A stretch of DNA of 64,000 nucleotides from Aristolochia californica (taxonomy: Eukaryota; Streptophyta; Magnoliopsida; Piperales; Aristolochiaceae), in assembly GCA_029961685.1 (NCBI GenBank), contig JARWKL010000009.1, positions 8,709,758 through 8,773,757 on the forward strand, in the 5' to 3' direction. The position numbers were made by a program, and so were the translations under genes. How positions within the stretch are numbered: the stretch's first letter is position 1; the number at the start of each line of letters is the position of its first letter. Below the pieces are notes generated by a model, which saw only the letters and a program-made list of their open reading frames with translations, was not told where the DNA came from and did no database searches. This document shows positions 56,978-64,000 of this stretch, one piece after another.

Positions 56978-57945
56978 TCAGTTTTGCATGGCCTTTTTCC
57001 AACACTCATGTGCTATAGCCTGTTTATGGCTAGAAGGAATGGAAATAGAAGACAAAGTAGCTACCAGAGATACAGGGGAGGGAAAACCATACCAGTCAGG
57101 AGGGTGAGAACTACATGTGGATCTGTGAAGATTGAGGGGAGCAGGAGCAGAGGGAGGATCAGGAGCAAGCGCTAGGTCAGAAGGAGGAGAGGGCAGCGAG
57201 GCAGTGGGTTGAGGCTCATCAAAGCTCGGCAAACTAGAAAAAGAGGTAGACGGAAGTGTAACTTGAGAGGGAAAGAAATATTGGTTTTCAAAGAAGACCA
57301 CATTCCGAGAAACAAGGACTCGACACGCCTGAGGATCGTAGCAAACATAGCCCTTTTGAGAACCGCCATACCCAAGAAATGCACACATAACAGATTGGGT
57401 TGTAAGTTTATATCGTTCATGATCAGGTAAATGCACGAAACAAACACAACCGAACGTCCGAAGATCTATGTAGGACAGAGAATAACCGAATAATTTAACA
57501 AAGGGAGAGACATGATGCAAGACAGGCGAAGGCAGGGGGTTAATTAAATGGACGAAGGTAGAGAGAGCTTCACACCAAAACCTAGGAGGAACAGATGATT
57601 CAATGAGAAGGGTGCAGACCATATCAAGAAGGTGACGATTTTTGCGCTTAGCAACACCATTTTGTTGGGTGTCGAGGGAGAAGAACGTTGAGAGATAATG
57701 CCTTTGCTTTGAAGAAATTCTTGGAATTCTGCCGACATGTACTCGCCTCTAGAGTCAGAGCGGAGAACTGTGTTTCAATGAGTGCAAGAAACCTCTTAAA
57801 AATGACAAAAACTTTAGACTTAGCCCGTAGGAAGTAGACTAAGGTAAATCGACTAAAGTCATCAATAAAGGTGACAAAGTACTTAATTTGTTCATGCGAG
57901 ATAACGGGAGCAATTCCCCAAACATCACTATGAATAAGGTCAAAT
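56978..57945 (-). pseudogene. copia C integrase, central and C-terminal part
   Basis: Reads RFWCEALSTFVHLINPLPSP, RTFGCVCFVHLPDHERYKL and CAFLGYGGSQKGYVCYDPQ, the usual copia integrase end. Upstream the catalytic region (QEFLQSKGIISQRSSPSTP, near 57,740) is out of frame, with several stops. Confidence 0.85.
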
Positions 57946-59545
57946 CAGTGGGAGGAATGCGAGGAATGTTGCAGAAATGATAGAGTTTTACTTTTGCCAA
58001 GTTTACATGATGAACAGTCAAAAGACGTATCACGAGAAGTACAATCTTGATTGCCTAATAAACCCGATTTAAATAATGTACGAAGTACAAACAAGTTTGG
58101 GTGGCCTAGACGTCTATGCCACAACTTAGGGCCAAATCCAACAACATTACAAGCAAAAGAAATTACAGGAGAACGGGGAATAACAGTGGATAGAAAGACT
58201 TTAAGTGAAAATAGCCTGCCCACTTTAGGCCCCTTCGCGATCACCTTCCCCGACGCTTGATCCTGCATAACACAACCAAAGCGAGAAAACTGAATATTAC
58301 AGTTTTTATCAACTAATTGACCAACATACAAAAGGTTTGTCGACAAGTCAGGAGACACAAAGACAACAACTAAAGATGGAGAGAGGTCACCAACACCATT
58401 GATAGGCAGAGTACTACCATCAGCAGTGTTGATGTGCATATTGCCATCATACTTTCTGACATTTGAAAGACATACCACATTGTTGGTCATGTGGTTAGAG
58501 GCACTATAATCAAAATACCATGGTTGAGTAGAAAGGTTCTGTTTACCTGAGATACCAAAAGTAGAAAAGGCAGAAATGATCATCTGTTGTACCATTTCAG
58601 GAGTGAGAATGGTGGAACTGGCAGGTGCTGGTGGAACAGGAATGATAGGGACTGAAACGGCAGGTGGCAATGTGGCAGAACTAGATGTATCGGTGGATGC
58701 ATGATAAGCTGTTGGCTTCCTCCTTTCAGGTTGTGTAGGGCAAACAGTGATGTGATGACCCGGCTTTTTACAGTAGCTATAGAACAGAACCGACCCCTTG
58801 GGGCAGTTCCGAACAAAGTGACTATAAGCTTTGCAGTGGAAGCACTGAATAGAACTGGTGTCCCGACCCTTAGGTCTTCCTGGTGCTACATAAGCTACAG
58901 GAGCCGAGAGATCAACCTGAACGCGAGGTTCCATGCCAGCCTGAGTAGTAAAGCGCTGCTCCTCCCAGAGAAGTTCACTCAAACAGGTATCCAGGGACGG
59001 CATTGGATGACGATTCATCAGATGTGATTGAGCAATCTCAAACTCGGGACGAAGCTTCATCAAGAATTGATCCCGTTTACTGGTGTCATGTACAGCTTGC
59101 ACAACAGAGAGAGCAGCAGCAGGGACATCCTCGTAAACAATGTCAATGTAATCAACCCATAGATTTTGGAAGCCCGAAAAATATTCTTCAATCGAACGAC
59201 TGCCTTGGGTGAAATTTGCAAGTTCATATTCAACTTAAAATCGATGGGCCGTGTTGGTTTGACGATAAACCTTGTGGAGGTAATTCCACATATCTGCGGC
59301 AGTTTTGTAGGGCCTCAGATTTGGGACTAGTGAGGCTCAAGAGATGCAAGTATCCAAGTCATGACTCTAGCATCCATGATGATCCATTTTGACAATGCGT
59401 TAGCATCGCCAGGTGCCAGATCACTCCCATCAATATGACCCCATAAACCTCTTCCCTGAACAAATAACTAGAACTGAAATTCCCAAGTACCGTAGTACTT
59501 GCCCGTGAATCAAATAGTAGTGAAATCGGACTTGTCTGCTGGCAT
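57945..59545 (-). pseudogene. copia C gag, protease and integrase zinc region
   Basis: The gag start at 59,545 has two stops in its first 40 codons. Downstream: gag helix region LRPEFEIAQSHLMNRHP; zinc knuckle CFHCKAYSHFVRNC; a second knuckle with its first Cys lost (FYSYCKKPGHHITVC); protease WYFDYSASNHMT, where the catalytic Asp-Ser-Gly has become Asp-Tyr-Ser; and the integrase zinc site LWHRRLGHPN and CSSCKLGKS. Confidence 0.85.
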
Positions 59546-59559
59546 GATAAGATCGAATC

Positions 59560-60222
59560 TAGCAAAATTCCTAATGCACCCCCGCAAGATAAGAAATTCA
59601 AAACATACCCCCACTTTTCATAAATTTCAAGTGGACCCCTACACTTGCAGAAATCCAAGATTTGCCCCCAGGTTAACAGAAATTCGAATTAGACCCCCAA
59701 ACTATTAGAAATTCGAAAAACACCCTCACACCTTCAGAAATTCCAGAATGGCCCCCAAAACTTTCAGAAGTTTCAAATCATCCCACAAAGGTTTGCAAAT
59801 TGCATAACGACCTTATGCCAAATAATCAATCGAACACGCAGGAGAAAAAAAATCGTACCTTCGTTCCCCCTTCCGGCGAGTTTCCCGACGAGAACCCCCT
59901 TCCCGTTGTAGCTTCTCCGGCAACGAAACCACCGATGGAGCTTTTTCGACGACGGAACCACAACTTTCCCGAGCTCGAACAATGCTTTCCGACAACCCCC
60001 GAAAACCACCCCTTTCGTTTCCCCTTCCGGCGAGAACCCTCTCCCTTTCATTTCCCCTTCCTGCTAGAACCCTCTTCCTGGCAACGGAACCCCCGTAGCT
60101 TTTCCGGCAACGGAACCACCCGACAGGTTTTTCTAACGACGCCCGCAATCAATGCCGAAAAAAAAAACTCGTCGAACAACATAGGTCATCGACAAAAATG
60201 CGTCGGACGGTTAATCTTCAGA
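59560..60222 (-). repeat. copia C leader with short tandem repeats and GC-rich block
   Basis: 59,570-59,800 contains 6-7 diverged ~30-bp repeats of AGAAATTC(C/G)A followed by a C-rich stretch; 59,850-60,170 is GC-rich with CCTTCCGGCGAGAACCC repeats. Open frames here on either strand are compositional. The unit 1 copy is at 20,100-20,725. Confidence 0.6.
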
Positions 60223-60234
60223 GCTCTGATACCA

Positions 60235-60556
60235 TGACAAATCAAAATCAAGGGACTGACGGAACAATCCAAACACCCACAAGAGAGAGCGTAGCTCTCT
60301 GGTTTCACGGCAAAACGAAGCAGACGAAAGATTAATCAAAATGTTTCCGTTGGATTTTCCCCCTTTCATTAGGTATTTAACCTTTAGGTTTTCCTGTTAC
60401 AAAATGGCCCATGGGCCCAAGACAATACACCCCCGCCCCCCCCCCCCCCCCCCCATCCCATTAAGCCTAATCAAATAACCCTATGTACATATCCCAAATT
60501 ATACAACAATTATGAACATAAATTATATTTAATATACATTTTAACATATCGTAACA
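60235..60556 (-). repeat. 5' LTR of copia C
   Basis: 322 bp with a C-rich run (60,429-60,453). Very similar to the 3' LTR apart from that run, by eye. Confidence 0.95.
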
Positions 60557-61190
60557 CGGTGTTCCAACTATATCCATTACAAGTTCTTTTATCTGACACC
60601 ATTGATTTGAGCATTCAGAAATGTGTGTTGTGATGGTTGAATGTGGAAGTGTAATTCGTAGATGTTCTAAAAGGATGGTTAATGTGTCATAATAAGTTTT
60701 ATTATATTGTGTGATGAAGTACTTATTGAAATTTGGATATTAGAATGATGTTTTAGGAGCACAAGAATGGTTTATTATTCACACTTGTCTTGTTTTTTGT
60801 CATTTTTTTTCCACCTCTTGCTCTTTATGGATATTGCGCTACATATTCCATTTCTCATTCAATCCTTTTCATCCAAATTCCAACTTCCATACAGCAAGAA
60901 GATACAATTTATGTGACCAGAATTTGAAACCATCAAAATGTCCAATCTGAAGTTGTGTGATCAAACATATTCCATTTCTCATTCAGTCATTTCCATCCAA
61001 ATGCCAACTTCGATACAATGAGAAATGCAATTTAAGTGAGTAGTATTAGAAACCTTCAAAACTTCCTCCTAATACTCACCAAAGGAATTCTTCTCTTCTT
61101 GTCCACCAAACCACCGTCTTGGTACCATTCAACCTAAGGAATTGTTGAGTAAGTTAAATTAAAACTTCCTAAAAATGATATAGATAATGA
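60557..61190. repeat. S2 block left of the right arm, unit 2
   Basis: Counterpart of 21,044-21,680. Non-coding. Confidence 0.6.
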
Positions 61191-63290
61191 TCTAGGCCAT
61201 CTCAATGTCCTTCCCAAAAAATTCTAGAAATCCAAATCTAGCGATATCCTCCACCAGTTTTGGGAATAGGTCCTCCCTTTTAGTGCTTATTTCTTGAGCC
61301 TAATGGACTTTAGCTATTTACATTTTCAGGTCCTTTCATACACCTTTCTTGTCACAAGGCAATATGGAATTTTCTTTTTTCAGATATTTGCACATCTTAA
61401 AAGAAAAGATTACTTTCGTACGAATAGTTTCCCTAGAAATCATTCCTAGAAACTTCAAGGGGGGGGAATTGCATTTTCAAAGTTAAAGTGAAAGTGAATT
61501 ATTTTTTTATGTTAGTATGCACAATGGAAAGTTTAGTGGAAAGTACATAAGAGATTTATTAATAAAATACTCTAATATATTTAAATTTTATAGGATATTT
61601 TTTATCTAACTTTTCTATTAATAAGTTAGGATAGATTTTAACTCTTCTTAATTCATCAATAATAATAATAATTAAACTTTATATATTTAATTAATTAAAT
61701 ATATATATAAATAAAATACTTAACAAATTTTACTTTTATGATATCCAAATGCTTAATCAAATTGTTACTTTTTAATATCTAAATTCTCACTCTTGAAATA
61801 TAATATTAAAATTTATAAATTTATGTAAATAAAAAATATGGTATTTTATTATTCAAAAATACTTTTACAAATTTAATTTTATTATATTTTTATTTAAATA
61901 AAATCTAATATATATAATTTAATTTAAAGTATTAAATAATTAAAATAAATTAAGACTATTTATTTAATTAAGTATATATAAAATGATTAAACAAACCCTA
62001 ACTTTTATATGATCCAAATGTTAATCAAATTGTTACTTTACAAAATCTAAATTCTCACTCTTAAAATAGTCATTAAATATAATGATAAAAATAAGGATTT
62101 TATATAAATAATTTTTTTTAGATAGCTATATTTGGCTAAAATAAAATAAATTTTAAGTAGTTATAAATTAATAAAAACAACTAACTCGTTTTAAATAAAT
62201 AAATAATTTCAAAAAATATTAACATTACTCTTTTAGATTTAATTTTTATAATATAATTTTATTTAACTATTCTATTTATAACGTAAGATAAATTTCAACT
62301 TGTTTAAATTAATAATTAAATTAATTAAATTAATATTTTTTAATTTCATTAAATGTATAAATAAAATAATTAAATAAATATTTAGTTTTATTATTTTCAA
62401 ATGTAAAAGTGAGAGGGCAGAATGAGCATAAGAAGAGTGAAAGAGTGAGTGAGCGCGCGGGTGAAAGTTAATTCACTAGCCTTAGGGAGGAGTGGTTTCA
62501 CTTTCCCTCGTTTTTTCTCAAGAATGAGTGCCACTCGCCACTTACGGTGCACACTAACATGTTTTGGGCTATTTTCGCTAGTGAAAGTAATTCATTTTCA
62601 CTTTCACTTTCGCTTCAGGGTGTACTAACAAGGCCTTAGTGTGCTCAATGAAAAGTACAAAGTAACGTACTTTATTGTGTTAGTGTACACAATGGAAAAT
62701 ATAATGGAAAGTAGAAGATGGGTTTATTAATAAAATACTACGATAGATTTGACCTTATTAAGATAGTTTTATTTAGATTTTTCAATTAAAAAAATAAGAT
62801 AAGAAACTTAAAAATTAAAAATAAACTCGGAGGAAGGTTTTCATGGGCTTCAAGATCCCCTGGGATATTATCAATTTTTCCAACTCTATGGAGTTCTAGA
62901 ATGCTCTCACCATGAATGCTCTCACCATGATCGCCACCATCTACCCAATTTTGACTTACTACAATTGATGGTATCCTAATTTCTTCCACCTATTGACCTA
63001 ATATATAATTTGTTGTTTCTCTTCGTTTCGATACTAACACCAAAATTGTAAATTGGAAGGGAGGCCAAGATATGGAATTGTGCATTCGAAAGGGTGGAGA
63101 AGGATACAAAGTTACCTAGAGAGAGCATTTGCACTATTGTTCCGATAGAGGCATTCCCGACGGTGTATCAGTTCGACGATATTATCAATTTTGCCAACTC
63201 TATGGGCTTCTAGAATGCTCTCCACGGTCGCTCACAAGTTCAACGCAACAGATTGGTCTTTCAATTCATACCTAATTTTGTCCAATTGAT
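61191..63290. repeat. Right inverted-repeat arm of unit 2
   Basis: Counterpart of 21,681-23,690 and reverse complement of 23,717-25,945. It ends at AATTGATAC (63,290), inside the loop region of the unit 1/2 palindrome. Confidence 0.8.
63050..63182 (+). pseudogene. Malate synthase fragment, unit 2 right arm
   Basis: Open frame GREAKIWNCAFERVEKDTKL then PRESICTIVPIEAFPTVYQF and DDI, the cleanest forward copy of the malate synthase segment. Ends at the palindrome-centre sequence. Confidence 0.75.
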
Positions 63291-64000
63291 ACATAGGGAA
63301 CAAGAAGATAAGAGAATAATCAAGTCGAAGGGAAGCTTGAAAACCCTAGGTTCGTCAAGGGGAACACACACCCCTAAGTTCGTTTAGGAGCACTCAAAAC
63401 CCTGTTTAGACTAAAATCAGGCTTGCCTTTTCTAATTCCTTTCACCCCTTACGTAGGGTTTATGCTAACAAGGGTTCAAGATATAGAATTACAATAATAC
63501 CCCTACGGCATACTAACTCATCTATTGAAATAAAAATGAAGTAAAAGTAAATAGAAAGAAAAACAATTAACTTAATACTAGATGACTTAGCCAGTCATCC
63601 ACTATGCCTCTGCATGACTCGGCCTACTATTGAGTTCATAACGTCACTCCCCCCAGTGGAGAAAGAGCTTCCTCAAGCTCGAAGTAGGTATGCGTGCCGA
63701 AACGTCTCCACATCTTCCCATGTAACATCTGTGGCATCTGTGGCATCTGTGTCAACCCACTGGGCGACACAAGCGGTGTAAGCGCTCCAATGTAACACCA
63801 CGGACGGAGAGATTGCGGTATCCGAAATCCACCACTGGTTTCCCCCGTTGACAGAGTGTTACTCCAGAAAATTGTTTTTTTGGGTGAGAATCCCACACTT
63901 CCAGCATTACTCGTTGCAGCAATCCACCACATGGTCAAGCAACCAAACAATAGTCTAAACTATCACCTGCTCCAATATGGCAAGACCATGACTGGCCAAC
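63291..64000 (-). mobile_element. Broken third copy of element G (3' LTR and Pol tail)
   Basis: From ATAGGGAACAAGAAG the sequence follows the interior of the G 3' LTR (unit 1 11,478 onward), the LTR end at 63,643 (ATAACG), the Pol tail with TGA at 63,644-63,646, and on to the window edge. GGCATCTGT is repeated once more than in the other copies. The junction at 63,290/63,291 skips everything that precedes G in a full unit. Confidence 0.8.

Larger units (their letters stand above)
55185..60556 (-). mobile_element. C: Ty1/copia element, complete in outline, unit 2
   Basis: LTRs 55,185-55,496 (312 bp, 3') and 60,235-60,556 (322 bp, 5'), TGTTACGATATG...TTGTCA on the minus strand. Target duplication CGGTG at 55,180-55,184 and 60,557-60,561. 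Primer site TGGTATCAGAGC (60,223-60,234, minus) and purine tract AATTTGAGGGGGGA next to the 3' LTR. gag-pol order is copia type but decayed. It is inserted in block S2. Confidence 0.95.

Noticed and set aside
1..64000. CRISPR arrays, bacterial operons or prophage
   Set aside because: No regularly spaced short repeats with unique spacers; everything recognisable is plant nuclear.

Overview
The window is nuclear DNA of a flowering plant, most likely a eudicot; I cannot name the species. The evidence is plant Ty1/copia, Ty3/gypsy, TRIM and Cassandra elements whose primer sites match plant initiator-Met tRNA, PIF/Harbinger relics, and pseudogene pieces of plant genes (NT-C2 coiled-coil protein, PPR proteins, vacuolar H+-pyrophosphatase, malate synthase). 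No intact single-copy gene is visible. Almost everything is transposon or pseudogene.

Layout: a long unit is present twice in the same order and orientation (unit 1 about 1-23,700; unit 2 about 23,720-63,290). A broken third copy starts at 63,291. Each unit reads: (a) an AT-rich inverted-repeat arm with a PIF/Harbinger transposase relic; (b) two non-coding LTR elements of one family, tail to tail (E1 on +, E2 on -), with a nested TRIM in E1; (c) a decayed NT-C2 coiled-coil gene on the minus strand, interrupted by (d) G, a Ty3/gypsy-type LTR element whose interior has been replaced by a string of host-gene fragments (KUP transporter, two PPR types, H+-pyrophosphatase, CDKAL1-type methylthiotransferase, possibly Rab); (e) a possible CCCH-finger fragment and GC-rich DNA; (f) a block ending in a second AT-rich arm that carries a malate synthase fragment. 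Units 1 and 2 meet in an imperfect palindrome of about 4.3 kb whose centre is two head-to-head malate synthase fragments.

The units differ by dated events. Unit 2 alone has a 5.5-kb retroelement insertion (32,782-38,307, TSD AAAGT) that looks like two elements fused head to head, and a 1.6-kb solo LTR (42,427-44,044). Unit 2 also keeps a 5.4-kb Ty1/copia element (55,185-60,556, TSD CGGTG) and a Cassandra TRIM (54,295-54,754); unit 1 lost most of this block in a deletion of about 8.35 kb. Unit 1 alone has a 348-bp tandem duplication. Poly-G tracts differ between the units.

The items most worth following are the multi-gene mosaic element G, whose CDKAL1/PPR/H+-pyrophosphatase fusion frame is kept in both units with one shared stop, the head-to-head chimeric retroelement, and the palindromic malate synthase hairpin. 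All family names come from reading translations by eye; no database search was run.
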